A stretch of 51,542 bases of DNA from an uncultured Lachnospiraceae bacterium (GTDB lineage: Bacteria > Bacillota > Clostridia > Lachnospirales > Lachnospiraceae): the NCBI GenBank assembly GCA_900317825.1, contig ONIH01000008.1:1-51542 (forward strand), in the 5' to 3' direction. The notes under the pieces were generated by a model. The model saw only the letters and a program-made list of their open reading frames with translations. It ran no database searches and was not told where the DNA came from. Position numbers and translations under genes: made by a program. Positions within the stretch are counted from its first letter, which is position 1. Each line of letters begins with the position of its first letter. This document shows, piece by piece, positions 12,449 through 21,259 of this stretch.

Positions 12449-13810
12449 TTATGATGAGAACTCGTTATCGAGAGTATCCTGAGCTGACTTGAGCTCGGAG
12501 TCGATATCGCTTCCGCTCTCGTAGATATTTGTCAGAAGCTGGGTGCAGATGACATTGTTGATAGACGGCATCTTCTCATCGCTTAATGACTTGAGTGATC
12601 CGATAGAATCCTTCATCTCAAGGAGCGGCTGGAATGGCTTGTTCGCGAAGTACTTAACGAACTGGTTGTCCGGGTTCTCTGTAAGAGAGGTGTCAGTCCA
12701 TACTGAAGTGTTAACCGGGTCAAATCCAAGTACGTTCCAGACCTCTTTGTTTGCTTCAGGTGAGAGCTTGATGTAAGCCATAACCTCTGCTGCAAGGTCT
12801 GCGTTCTTTGAAGAAGCTACGATAGCAGTTCCTGTACCACCGCCACCGATGGTCCATGTAGCGTCTGAATCGCCGAACTTAGGAACAGCTGCGATAGCTA
12901 CCTTTCCTGACAGATCCTTCATGTAGTTCGTGAAACGTGAAGTCTGCCAGAACGGCATGATCTGTACTGCGAAGTCGCCGTTGTTATAGTGCGGATAAGC
13001 CTCTTCGTTATCAGGCTGTCCACCAGGTACTGTAGCGAGTGCTCCGGCATCCTGCATATCCTTGATATACTGGAGAACTTCTTTGAGTTCTTTGTTGTTT
13101 GCCATATTTACCTTGCCACTGGCATCGATGTAGTCGCCGCCCTTCTGAGCGAGCATCAGGTTCACCATCCAGCTGGCTGAAGTCTCAGCACAGGCAAAGT
13201 CTTTTCCGGTTGCCTTGTGATACTTGACTCCTGCTTCCTTGAAGTCATCCCAGGTCTTGATCGTCGTGTAGTCGATTCCGGCCTTCTCGAGAAGCTCTGT
13301 GTTATAGAAAGCAACTGTCGTACCTACGTGAGTAGGAAGTCCGTAAGGAACTCCGTCCTTTGAATAGATGTCAAGTCTTGACTGGACTACATCGTCCTTA
13401 TAAGGAGCGATGGCATCTGAGAGATCCTTGAGCTTTATATCCTTCTCAGCAATGAATGATGGGAACTTTCCAAGCTCGATATCTGCGATATCCGGAGCTC
13501 CCTTTCCTGACTCGAGTGCAAGTGAGAGCTTGTTGTGCATATCATCGTATGCCATATTCTGGAGGACAAGCCTTACTTTCTTATCAGGATGCTCTTCGTT
13601 CCACTTCTCAGCCATCGTAGTGTAGAACTTCTGATGTAACTCGATGAAGGTCCATACGTTCAGTGTCGTGACGTTATCGCCCTCTACCTTCATCTCTGTC
13701 TTTCCGCCTGCATCTCCACCGCTCTTCTTCGCGGAGCTGCTGCCACATCCTGCAAGCATTCCGACTGCCATGGATGCGCAAAGAATTGCTGTAACCAGTT
13801 TCCTCTTCAT
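12449..13810 (-). CDS. Sugar-binding lipoprotein of ABC importer
   Basis: A 453-residue extracytoplasmic solute-binding protein of the MalE/CUT1 family (pfam SBP_bac_1 type). The signal peptide ends in lipobox LAGC with C22 as the lipidated residue, followed by a Ser/Lys/Gly linker. The body has the typical WNEEHPDKKVRLVLQNMAYDD and GKGAPDIADIELGKFPSF segments. It should capture arabino-oligosaccharides and deliver them to the two permeases downstream. The start has a GAAGGAGAATCTT ribosome site. It is the first gene of the operon, transcribed from the promoter at 13949-13977. Confidence 0.93.
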   Translation of the reverse strand: MKRKLVTAILCASMAVGMLAGCGSSSAKKSGGDAGGKTEMKVEGDNVTTLNVWTFIELHQKFYTTMAEKWNEEHPDKKVRLVLQNMAYDDMHNKLSLALESGKGAPDIADIELGKFPSFIAEKDIKLKDLSDAIAPYKDDVVQSRLDIYSKDGVPYGLPTHVGTTVAFYNTELLEKAGIDYTTIKTWDDFKEAGVKYHKATGKDFACAETSASWMVNLMLAQKGGDYIDASGKVNMANNKELKEVLQYIKDMQDAGALATVPGGQPDNEEAYPHYNNGDFAVQIMPFWQTSRFTNYMKDLSGKVAIAAVPKFGDSDATWTIGGGGTGTAIVASSKNADLAAEVMAYIKLSPEANKEVWNVLGFDPVNTSVWTDTSLTENPDNQFVKYFANKPFQPLLEMKDSIGSLKSLSDEKMPSINNVICTQLLTNIYESGSDIDSELKSAQDTLDNEFSS

Positions 13811-13825
13811 AAGATTCTCCTTCCG

Positions 13826-13886
13826 TGTAAAACGATTATCCCGTTTAAAAGCATTTCTAAGCTGTAATCGAGTTAATCGTTTTACA
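13826..13886. promoter_or_regulatory. Paired operator candidates for the LacI regulator
   Basis: TGTAAAACGATTA (13826-13838) and its exact inverse TAATCGTTTTACA (13874-13886) form a 13-base inverted repeat 48 bases apart, centre to centre. They lie in the leader of the binding-protein operon, downstream of its promoter. The GTAAAACG half also appears in the yesL-lacI promoter. The central CG is typical of LacI-family operators. Spacing of about 48 would suit repression by looping. Confidence 0.6.
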
Positions 13887-13903
13887 AAATGTGAAAATTT
13901 AAG

Positions 13904-13933
13904 GGCAGCCTTCGTAACCTCTTCTCGGCTGCC
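13904..13933 (-). other. Leader stem-loop of the arabinose operon
   Basis: GGCAGCC (13904-13910) pairs with GGCTGCC (13927-13933). It sits between the -10 and the first operator half in the transcribed leader. The following minus-strand bases (CTTAAATTTT) are only weakly U-rich, so it may be a pause or stability hairpin and not a terminator. Confidence 0.45.
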
Positions 13934-13948
13934 TCAACTGTTAAGCAC

Positions 13949-13977
13949 ATTATATGAAATGTCTGTGAAAAAATCAA
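13949..13977 (-). promoter_or_regulatory. Promoter of the arabinose uptake operon
   Basis: Minus strand -35 TTGATT (13972-13977), exact 17-base spacer, consensus -10 TATAAT (13949-13954). The start codon of the binding protein is about 140 bases downstream. Confidence 0.75.
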
Positions 13978-14016
13978 GGGAAATTTTTGTATATTTGTTT
14001 GTAAAGTTGCACAAAG

Positions 14017-14029
14017 TTAAACGTTTTAT
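14017..14029. promoter_or_regulatory. Upstream operator candidate
   Basis: TTAAACGTTTTAT contains a near-palindrome centred on CG and resembles the other candidate LacI sites. It lies about 40 bases upstream of the -35 of the arabinose uptake promoter. Confidence 0.4.
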
Positions 14030-14048
14030 TTTGTGCATACTGCACAAA

Positions 14049-15098
14049 TCAGTGATTTACATCTACCAGAGAGTCACGGATTTCAAGGGCGCACGGGACT
14101 TCCTCGACTCTGTTGCCGTCTTTTTGTACCGTTTTACTTTTTCCTTCTATCATATCAAAAAGGATCCCGGCTGCACGATAGCCTATGTCATGGAGTGGCA
14201 ATGCGACCGTGGTAAGAGGCGGCCTGTAGTACACGGAAAGCTGTCTGTCATCATATCCGGTGACGGAGACATCCTGTCCGGCGCGAAGTCCCTTCTTCTC
14301 GAGCCTGTCGTAGACTCCGCCCGCCATGATATCGTTCATGCACATGATTGCTGTGGCCCCGTGCTTTAACAGCTCATCCGTATTATTGAACCCGCTTTCT
14401 CTCTCCCAGTCTCCGACCTTTATAAAGCCCGGATCTATCGGAAAAGATGATTCGTAGAGCGCCTTCTGGAAGCCCATGAGTCTCGCCTGGGCGTGGAGCG
14501 AGTCACTTTTCCCGGTGATAAGGCCTATCTTCTTATGGCCGGCTTCGATGACTTTTTTCGTGATCTGATACATCCCGTTCTCATCATCCACGACGACCGA
14601 CGGTACTTTTTCGTTCTGTGAATAGCCGTAAGCCATGACCGCGGGGATATCCATGTCTGTCGCAAAGACAGGCAGTTTTCTCTCGTGTGAAGCCACATAT
14701 ATGACGCCCTCGACCTGGAGGTTTACGAGTTTCTGCACTTCCTTGTGGACCATGTCATAGTAGAAGTCTTTGTTATAGTAGGAATCGCCGTAATTTTTAA
14801 ACAGGCGCAGGTTCGTGAGCAACACCTTATAGCCATGGTGGTCAAAGTAGTCTGTGATGCCGTCGAGTATATCAGGAACTGAGAAAATCGTCATATCCTC
14901 GACTATGGTACCGATGCTCATGCTCCGCTTCGACTTCAGGTTCCTCGCCATGGCGTTTGGCACATAGTGCATCTCCTCGATGACCTTGCGGACCTTCGCC
15001 TCAGTCTCTTCGCTGGCTTTTCCGCGATCATTTATGATGTTTGACACAGTAGCTATCGAAACACCGCTTTTTTCAGCTATCTCTCTTATCGTAACCAT
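14049..15098 (-). CDS. LacI-family transcriptional regulator
   Basis: A 349-residue sugar-responsive repressor. The N-terminal helix-turn-helix VTIREIAEKSGVSIATVSN is followed by the hinge helix (YVPNAMARNLKSKRS) and a periplasmic-binding-protein-like effector domain ending near CALEIRDSLV. The ATG at 15098 is preferred over one at 15104 because GGAGG stands 7 bases before the former but only 1 before the latter. It follows yesL by 21 bases. The sites with GTAAAACG halves in front of yesL and of the binding-protein gene make it the likely local repressor, with arabinose or an arabino-oligosaccharide as inducer (inference). Confidence 0.92.
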   Translation of the reverse strand: MVTIREIAEKSGVSIATVSNIINDRGKASEETEAKVRKVIEEMHYVPNAMARNLKSKRSMSIGTIVEDMTIFSVPDILDGITDYFDHHGYKVLLTNLRLFKNYGDSYYNKDFYYDMVHKEVQKLVNLQVEGVIYVASHERKLPVFATDMDIPAVMAYGYSQNEKVPSVVVDDENGMYQITKKVIEAGHKKIGLITGKSDSLHAQARLMGFQKALYESSFPIDPGFIKVGDWERESGFNNTDELLKHGATAIMCMNDIMAGGVYDRLEKKGLRAGQDVSVTGYDDRQLSVYYRPPLTTVALPLHDIGYRAAGILFDMIEGKSKTVQKDGNRVEEVPCALEIRDSLVDVNH

Positions 15099-15119
15099 CT
15101 GCATCCCTCCGATCTGTGA

Positions 15120-15749
15120 TCAGGCACTCTCCTGCTTTCCCTCAAGCTTCTCAAGCGTATTATTTAAAAATGCCGCCAGCAGATAGCCAGGCAGCGAAAA
15201 TCCGCAGCAGATAAAAACAAAGGCCATTTTTACAGGAAATCTGAGTGTGAAATACGCCACAAAAAGTCCCGCGATCACACTGATAAGCACAAGCGGAAAC
15301 CTCGCGAGCATCAGCGTCGCACCGTTCCTGAGTGTTCCGGTGACTGTGTTCTCAAAATGCGAGAGCATCAGGAAAGTACACGAGATGATCCCGATGATCA
15401 GGGTCAGCATCACTATAAGGAGCACGCGGATAAGCTCTCCGGTATCTGTCTTCATGCCGCTTACGACTCTCAGATCAAAGTACCAGACCGCAAGAACCGC
15501 GAGCATTATAGCCCAGATGCCTGTCCCCTGTCTGAAGTTCGCCTTAAAGTCAGTAAAAAAATGCTTTGTAAGTCTCGTGTCATTGCCCCTTATCATCCTG
15601 ACGAGTCCCGAATACATCGCTGTAAATGAAGCTCCCGCCGTGATGACAGGTATACTGCAGACGAGAGTCAGTATATTCAGCCATACGAAATCAAAAACAA
15701 GCCCAAAAAACGACATGATCGGGCTCTCCGGATCCAAAAAACGCTTCAT
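15120..15749 (-). CDS. YesL/DUF624 membrane protein
   Basis: A 209-residue integral membrane protein with about five helices, starting MKRFLDPESPIMSFFGLVFD, the usual opening of the DUF624 (YesL) family. These proteins are commonly next to CUT1 sugar transporters, but their role is unknown. A strong AAGGAGG site precedes the start. It is the first gene of a yesL-lacI unit. Confidence 0.88.
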   Translation of the reverse strand: MKRFLDPESPIMSFFGLVFDFVWLNILTLVCSIPVITAGASFTAMYSGLVRMIRGNDTRLTKHFFTDFKANFRQGTGIWAIMLAVLAVWYFDLRVVSGMKTDTGELIRVLLIVMLTLIIGIISCTFLMLSHFENTVTGTLRNGATLMLARFPLVLISVIAGLFVAYFTLRFPVKMAFVFICCGFSLPGYLLAAFLNNTLEKLEGKQESA

Positions 15750-15775
15750 CTGGATTCCTCCTTACCTGATTTAGT

Positions 15776-15825
15776 GTAACGTTTTACCTACAACCTATGA
15801 TAACACCTTTTGCAAATGACCGCAA
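15776..15825 (-). promoter_or_regulatory. Promoter and operator of yesL-lacI
   Basis: Minus strand -35 TTGCGG (15820-15825), 17-base spacer, -10 TATCAT (15797-15802). The palindrome-like GTAACGTTTTAC (15776-15787) falls at about the transcription start, where a bound repressor would block initiation. It shares the GTAAAACG half with the sites at 13826-13886, which suggests autoregulation by LacI. Confidence 0.62.
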
Positions 15826-15930
15826 TAAGATTTTACAAAACAGGGGCTGTATTTTTCCGGTATCCGTGATAAAATAAAAATGTCCTGTTACACTAAGGAA
15901 CAAAAATGAGAAAGGGCTCGGGAAACTAAA

Positions 15931-17850
15931 ATGCACTGGTCGATGGAGTTTGAGGTCGTATCTCTCCTGATCTCGGTTCTGCTCTTGGCGAACGTGAGAT
16001 CCATAAAATTTCTGCCTTTAAAGAGCGCGCTTCTTTTTATAAACACTATCATCATAGAAGTCCTTCTTATAATAGTAGATCTCGGAGCCTCCTGGATGGA
16101 TGATGCCCTGAAGGGTCGGTTTATTGGTCTGCAAATTTTTTTAAATACCGCGTATTTCGCGCTGATGTTCCTGCTGGCTATCTCCATCCACATCTTTATG
16201 AATGCCATCGCCTGTGAGAAAAGTGGGCGCTACTACCATCACAAGCCGTATGATTTCATCCTCTACGCAGCTACTGATGTATTTCTTTTCATAAATCTGT
16301 TCAACGGTATGATATTCACCGTAGGTACAGATGGCTACCAGCGCGGATTCCTGTACTATTACCTCATCTATCCGTATCTGCTGGCTGAGATGGCTATCGG
16401 TTCGATAAGCATCATCCGTGCGCGAAAACAGATAGCCAGACGTATCAGGTACAGCATCTATCTGGCTCTGATCTTCATGGCTCTCACATCAGCTTATCAG
16501 GTCTTTATCGAGCCTGGAAGGCTTATGATGAATCTCGGCGTATCAGTTTCACTCGTTATAATATATATGGCATTCATGAACACCGAGAATGACATAGAGC
16601 ACAAGACCTCTACCTTTAATACGATTGGCTTCAGGCGTTACATGACAGAGCGTCTATTAGGCCACAAAAAGTTCAAGGCATTTTTCATACAGATCACGAG
16701 CTATTCATCGCTTCTTTCGATGTACGGCCGTGATAATACTGACAGGATCCTGAGGCATATCGGTAGTAGCCTGACCAGGATACGGCCTTTTACTTTCTAC
16801 CTGCATTCCGGTCTCTATGCCGTGGTCGCCACAAATGAGCGGGACTTCGCCACGACCGAAAGTCGTATCAGCGATGTCCTCTCTGAAAAAATTTTCATAG
16901 AATACGAACCTGGCGATATCAGCTACAGGACCCTCGCCGCTGACACGAGCTGCCATTTTGACAATCCGGGTGAGATGCTATCAGTCGCTACAGACACTAT
17001 CAGAAAGCCTGTCTACGAAAAATCACCGTTTGAGCTGATCAGTGCCGAAGACATCTCTGACTCCGAGAAGAAGGCAAAGCTCTACAAGGCTATCTATCAC
17101 GCAGTAGACCACGGTGGGGTTCGCGTATATTACCAGCCTATCTATGACAATACCTGTGACCGGATCAGTTCCGCCGAAGCCCTGTCCCGTATATACGATG
17201 ATGAGCTCGGTCTCATCTATCCGGACAGCTTCATCCCGCTTTTCGAGCAGGACGGTACTATCCTGAAATTCGGCCGCATCATGTACGAAAACGTCTGCCG
17301 TTTCATAAGAGATAACGACATGGAAGCTCTCGGGCTCCACTATATCGAAGTGAACCTCTCGCCTATCCAGTGCATGCAGTCATCTCTTCCGGGAGATCTG
17401 ATCACTATCGCCGACGACTACGGGATAGACATGAAGTACCTGAACTTCGAGATAACCGAAACTGCTGCCCTATCTAACGACATGCTGCTTCATCTGATGA
17501 CGCCTCTCATCGACCGCGGCGCCACTTTTTCAGTGGATGACTTCGGGACCGGATACTCGAACCTGATCCGCGTCAGCACAATGCCTTTCCGCATCATAAA
17601 AATAGACAAATCCATTCTCTGGGATTACTTCAAGAACCGTGATGACATGGTCCCGCGCATATATGATATGATGCACCACAAGGGCTTTGACCTCGTGACC
17701 GAAGGTGTCGAGACGATGGACATGCACATCTGGCTCAAGAACGAGGCACGCTGCAAGTACGAGCAGGGCTACCTCTACTCGAAGCCTATCGACGAGCAGA
17801 GCTTCATCGCCTATCTCCGCGAAAAAAATGTTCCGCACGCCGCCAGCTGA
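15931..17850 (+). CDS. Membrane EAL phosphodiesterase with degenerate GGDEF
   Basis: A 639-residue protein predicted to degrade cyclic di-GMP. Residues 1-220 contain six or seven hydrophobic helices, likely a membrane sensor. Residues 230-370 resemble a GGDEF domain whose signature is replaced (FYLHSGLYAVVAT), so it is probably not a cyclase. The EAL domain (about 385-635) keeps the active-site set: E416-A-L in SSAEALSR, VNLSPIQ, FEITETA, DDFGTGYSNL, IKIDKSIL, VTEGVET and YEQGYLYSKP. The start has only a weak ribosome site (AAGGGCTCGGGAAACTAAA). It stands alone between yesL and the TSCPD gene, and opposes the GGDEF protein at 4245. Confidence 0.9.
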   Translation: MHWSMEFEVVSLLISVLLLANVRSIKFLPLKSALLFINTIIIEVLLIIVDLGASWMDDALKGRFIGLQIFLNTAYFALMFLLAISIHIFMNAIACEKSGRYYHHKPYDFILYAATDVFLFINLFNGMIFTVGTDGYQRGFLYYYLIYPYLLAEMAIGSISIIRARKQIARRIRYSIYLALIFMALTSAYQVFIEPGRLMMNLGVSVSLVIIYMAFMNTENDIEHKTSTFNTIGFRRYMTERLLGHKKFKAFFIQITSYSSLLSMYGRDNTDRILRHIGSSLTRIRPFTFYLHSGLYAVVATNERDFATTESRISDVLSEKIFIEYEPGDISYRTLAADTSCHFDNPGEMLSVATDTIRKPVYEKSPFELISAEDISDSEKKAKLYKAIYHAVDHGGVRVYYQPIYDNTCDRISSAEALSRIYDDELGLIYPDSFIPLFEQDGTILKFGRIMYENVCRFIRDNDMEALGLHYIEVNLSPIQCMQSSLPGDLITIADDYGIDMKYLNFEITETAALSNDMLLHLMTPLIDRGATFSVDDFGTGYSNLIRVSTMPFRIIKIDKSILWDYFKNRDDMVPRIYDMMHHKGFDLVTEGVETMDMHIWLKNEARCKYEQGYLYSKPIDEQSFIAYLREKNVPHAAS

Positions 17851-17918
17851 GGTTCTATTTTTCGTATTTTTGTGTTATCATAGGTATTCGAAAACTTTTG
17901 AAAAAGTGAGGCAAGGCA

Positions 17919-18176
17919 ATGAAAGATTATAGTTTTACGACTCAGGGCACCTGCGCGACCCAGATCGATTTTTCACTCGATGATGACAAGAAACTGCACA
18001 ACGTATTTTTCCATGGCGGATGCAATGGGAATACAAAGGCCGTAGCAAAACTGCTCGAAGGCTATGACGCCCAGGCCGCAGTCGACCTGTTAAAGGGAAA
18101 TCTCTGCGGAGTCCGTGGCACTTCATGCGCCGACCAGCTCGCCCAGGGAGTCGAGAAAGCTCTTCAGGAGAATTAA
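17919..18176 (+). CDS. TSCPD-domain protein (TIGR03905-like)
   Basis: An 85-residue protein with four cysteines in the pattern of the small TSCPD family: TQGTCATQIDF, FFHGGCNGNTKAV, GNLCGVRGTSCADQLA. The same module occurs at the C-terminus of adenosylcobalamin-dependent ribonucleotide reductases, but stand-alone copies have no assigned role. The stop TAA is directly followed by the ATG of the GH13 gene, so the two are probably an operon. Confidence 0.85.
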   Translation: MKDYSFTTQGTCATQIDFSLDDDKKLHNVFFHGGCNGNTKAVAKLLEGYDAQAAVDLLKGNLCGVRGTSCADQLAQGVEKALQEN

Positions 18177-19919
18177 ATGATCTACTCAGGAATTTCACAT
18201 TACGCTGACCAGCGGGACGCTTTTTTCTTAGAAAACGGTAAGCTCAGGATACGTATCGCAACTGCGAGAGGCGATATGAACGCCATCTACCTGCATGTGC
18301 GAGACAAGTATATAGGTCTCGACCGTGCGGATACCCGTGCCTGCTACAAAATGCGCCGCTATGCCAGCGATTTCGGACACGACTATTTTTCTGCGGATAT
18401 AGACATTCAGATGGCAGGACATTTCCAGAAGAATCCGGATATGCTGTGCCTCAGATATTTTTTCGAGCTCGTGGATGAAGCAGGAGCACGGGTATGGTAC
18501 GGCGATTCAAGATTTTTCTCGGGAGAGCCGGGAGATGTCGAGGCTATGTATGACTGCCCGCTGATCTCGCGCCGTGAGCTGACTTTCCGCATACCTGACT
18601 GGGCAAAAAATGCCGTAGTCTACCAGATATTCCCGACGAGATTCGCGACGACAGAAGACGTTCCGGACAAGCTCTGGTACAAAGCTCCTATCGCCTGGAA
18701 CGATGACCTTAAGGGAAATCTCCGCGGGATCATCGAGCACATCCCTTATCTGAAGGAGCTCGGTGTCGACGTCATCTACATGACTCCAATATTCCGCTCG
18801 AACACATCGCACAAATACGACACTATCGATTACTATGCCGTGGATCCGTCACTTGGAGATGAAAATGACCTCCACGAGCTTGTCGATAAAGCTCACGCTA
18901 ACGGCATGCGCGTCATGCTCGACGGCGTGTTCAACCACACTTCTCCGGATTTCTTTGCCTTTAAGGATATAAAGGAGAACGGAAAGAAGTCAAAATACTA
19001 CGACTGGTACTATCTCGACAGTGATGACATCTCCTTCGGAAGCCGCACAGAAAAACCATCATACCAGAGCTTTGCCTATGTAGGCATGATGCCGAAGCTC
19101 AATCTGTCGAATCCGGAAACTGCCGACTATGTGACTGGTGTCGCCTGTCACTACATAAAAGAATTCGGCATAGACGGCTGGAGGCTCGATGTCGCTGACG
19201 AGATAGGTCACTCTTTCTGGAAAAAATTCCGTAAGGCCGTCAAAGCCGTAAATCCGGATGCTCTCCTCGTCGGCGAGGTCTGGCATTTTTCACCGGATTT
19301 CCTGCAGGGCGACGAGTGGGATTCGGTAATGAACTACGCTTTCTATAAGAATATCGGTGAGATGATCTGCGAGGGTCACATCACCCCGTCCGGTTTCCTG
19401 TCACAGCAGGGCTTCCTGAATGGCGAGTATCACAGCGCCGTCCTCCCTGTCCTCTGGAACCTGATAGACAGCCATGACACAAGCCGTTTCCTTTACAGAG
19501 CCGGCGGCGACAAGCGAAAGCTCGCTCTGGCTGCAGCTTTCCAGATGCTGACTCCGGGAACACCATTCATCTACTATGGTGACGAGGTCGCCATGACCGG
19601 TGGCGATGACCCTGACAACAGGCGCGGAATGCTCTGGGACGAGTCGAAGCAGGATAAGGACATGTATCACTGGTATCAGCGCCTTACCTACTTCCGCCAC
19701 ACGATAAACGCCCTGACCCAGGGCGACTACCTGCGTGTCGATGCAGATGATGAAAAAGGCTTACTCAAATACCATCTAAGCTCCGGCGAAGTACTAATCT
19801 TCCACACTTCAGACGGCGACATCTCCGCCCGTGAATACACCGACTACAAAGAGCTGCTAAGCGATACGACCTTCGACGGCACAATTCCAGGATATGGATG
19901 CGCATTGCTAAGGAAATAA
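18177..19919 (+). CDS. Intracellular GH13 neopullulanase/cyclomaltodextrinase
   Basis: A 580-residue enzyme without signal peptide that should hydrolyse maltodextrins, pullulan or cyclodextrins (GH13_20 type). An N-terminal beta domain (about 1-135) of the kind that mediates dimers precedes the barrel. Catalytic residues are D338 (GWRLDVADE), E367 (VGEVWH) and D434 (DSHDTSRF). DGVFNHTSPDF at about 249-259 and MTGGDDPDNRRGMLW support the neopullulanase group. AGGAGAA from the preceding gene's end serves as ribosome site. It could process products of the secreted amylase encoded at 328-3939. Confidence 0.93.
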   Translation: MIYSGISHYADQRDAFFLENGKLRIRIATARGDMNAIYLHVRDKYIGLDRADTRACYKMRRYASDFGHDYFSADIDIQMAGHFQKNPDMLCLRYFFELVDEAGARVWYGDSRFFSGEPGDVEAMYDCPLISRRELTFRIPDWAKNAVVYQIFPTRFATTEDVPDKLWYKAPIAWNDDLKGNLRGIIEHIPYLKELGVDVIYMTPIFRSNTSHKYDTIDYYAVDPSLGDENDLHELVDKAHANGMRVMLDGVFNHTSPDFFAFKDIKENGKKSKYYDWYYLDSDDISFGSRTEKPSYQSFAYVGMMPKLNLSNPETADYVTGVACHYIKEFGIDGWRLDVADEIGHSFWKKFRKAVKAVNPDALLVGEVWHFSPDFLQGDEWDSVMNYAFYKNIGEMICEGHITPSGFLSQQGFLNGEYHSAVLPVLWNLIDSHDTSRFLYRAGGDKRKLALAAAFQMLTPGTPFIYYGDEVAMTGGDDPDNRRGMLWDESKQDKDMYHWYQRLTYFRHTINALTQGDYLRVDADDEKGLLKYHLSSGEVLIFHTSDGDISAREYTDYKELLSDTTFDGTIPGYGCALLRK

Positions 19920-19957
19920 AAAATGCACTCCAGGATTTAAATCCGGGAGCGCATTTT
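19920..19957. terminator. Bidirectional terminator
   Basis: A hairpin AAAATGC-CTCC...GGAG-GCATTTT with inner GGATTTAAATCC lies between the GH13 gene (plus) and the DUF1015 gene (minus). It is flanked by A-run and T-run, so it can serve both strands. Confidence 0.85.
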
Positions 19958-19977
19958 TAAATATATCTGTGTTTCTA

Positions 19978-19999
19978 CGCAGCCTGTATACAGGCTGCG
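19978..19999. repeat. Perfect 22-base palindrome
   Basis: CGCAGCCTGTA followed by its exact inverse TACAGGCTGCG, with no loop bases. It lies just 3' of the DUF1015 stop and has no U-tract on either side. It could be a 3'-end stabiliser of the serC-serA-DUF1015 mRNA or a protein site. Confidence 0.7.
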
Positions 20000-20004
20000 C
20001 TTTG

Positions 20005-21246
20005 TCATCTGTCAAGTTCGTGGATAAAGAGTCCGCTGCGTAGCTTTGGCTCGAACCAGGTGGACTTCGGTGGCATGAGCCTGCCGGCATCTGCTACTGC
20101 AAAAAGCTCTGAGATAGATGTCGGATACATAGCGAAGGCTGCCTGGCAGTCCTCGTGGCAGCGCTTTTCGAGCTCCTTCAGGCCTCTGATACCGCCGACA
20201 AAGTCAATCTGCTCATCTGTCTTCGGGTCCTTTATGCCGAATACCGGATCAAGGATCAGGTTCTGAAGCAATGACACGTCGAGTCCGTCTACCGGATCGG
20301 CACTTCTGAGGTCCTGCTTGAAAGCGAAGTTATACCAGGTGTCATCTAAGTACATAGAGAATGAGCCCTTGAACTGAGGCTTTATCGGGATCCTGCCCTG
20401 GCGCCTTAAGTCTGCGACCTTCTTTACTTCTGAAAGCACTTCCATAGGAGAATGACCATTCAGATCTTTAAGCACTCTGTTATAGTCGAAGATCTTCAGC
20501 TCTTCATCAGGGAAAAGTACGGAGAGGAAATAGTTAAACTCCTCATCTCCGGTATATCCAGGATGTTCTGCACGCCTCTTGAGTCCTACTTTTACCGCCG
20601 AAGCTGCACGATGGTGACCGTCTGCTATATAGATAGAATCTATTCCAGCAAAAGCATCTCTGATGGTCTTTATATCATCCGGCTCATCTACGATCCAGAC
20701 TCTATGTGATATGCCATCTAAAGTCGTGAAATCATAGACAGGCTTTTCAGCCTTGTGGCGTCTTACCACATCTTCTATCGCGTTATTTCGTCTGTATGCT
20801 AAAAAAATAGGTCCGGTCTGCGCATTGCAGGCATCTACGTGATTGATCCTGTCCTGCTCTTTTTCAGCACGGGTATTCTCGTGCTTTTTGATGACACCAT
20901 TCTGGTAGTCATCTATCGAAGCACAGGCCACGATGCCGGTCTGGGCCCTGCCGTCCATATTCAGCTCGTAGATGTAGTAGTAAGGTTCTTTGTCCCTTAC
21001 AAAAGATCCGTCATCGACCCACTCCCAGAGCAGGTCATGTGCCTTCTGGTAGACTCTCGGATCATACTCGCTGACTTCCGGAGGGAACGAGGTCTCCGCC
21101 CTGTCTATAGCAAGAAAGGAGTGTGGAAACTTCCTGACATGTGCCGTTGCTTCAGCTCTGTTATATACGTCATATGGCAGTGCAGCTATCGTCTGCGCCA
21201 TGTCAACGCGTGGACGGATTGCTGCAAAAGGTCTTACTGTTGCCAT
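20005..21246 (-). CDS. DUF1015 family protein in serine operon
   Basis: A 413-residue soluble protein starting MATVRPFAAIRPRVD, with ALPYDVYN, the KKHENTRAEKEQDR segment and the motif YIADGHHRAASAV. These are hallmarks of DUF1015, whose activity is not established. Its gene is 13 bases after serA, third in serC-serA-DUF1015, an arrangement known from many Clostridia. The DGHHR motif resembles that of ParB/sulfiredoxin-fold proteins, a fold that includes free-serine kinases, so an ATP-dependent role in serine/phosphoserine metabolism is a reasonable guess (inference only). No serB is present in the window. Confidence 0.88.
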   Translation of the reverse strand: MATVRPFAAIRPRVDMAQTIAALPYDVYNRAEATAHVRKFPHSFLAIDRAETSFPPEVSEYDPRVYQKAHDLLWEWVDDGSFVRDKEPYYYIYELNMDGRAQTGIVACASIDDYQNGVIKKHENTRAEKEQDRINHVDACNAQTGPIFLAYRRNNAIEDVVRRHKAEKPVYDFTTLDGISHRVWIVDEPDDIKTIRDAFAGIDSIYIADGHHRAASAVKVGLKRRAEHPGYTGDEEFNYFLSVLFPDEELKIFDYNRVLKDLNGHSPMEVLSEVKKVADLRRQGRIPIKPQFKGSFSMYLDDTWYNFAFKQDLRSADPVDGLDVSLLQNLILDPVFGIKDPKTDEQIDFVGGIRGLKELEKRCHEDCQAAFAMYPTSISELFAVADAGRLMPPKSTWFEPKLRSGLFIHELDR

Positions 21247-21259
21247 AAAGTGCTCCTTT

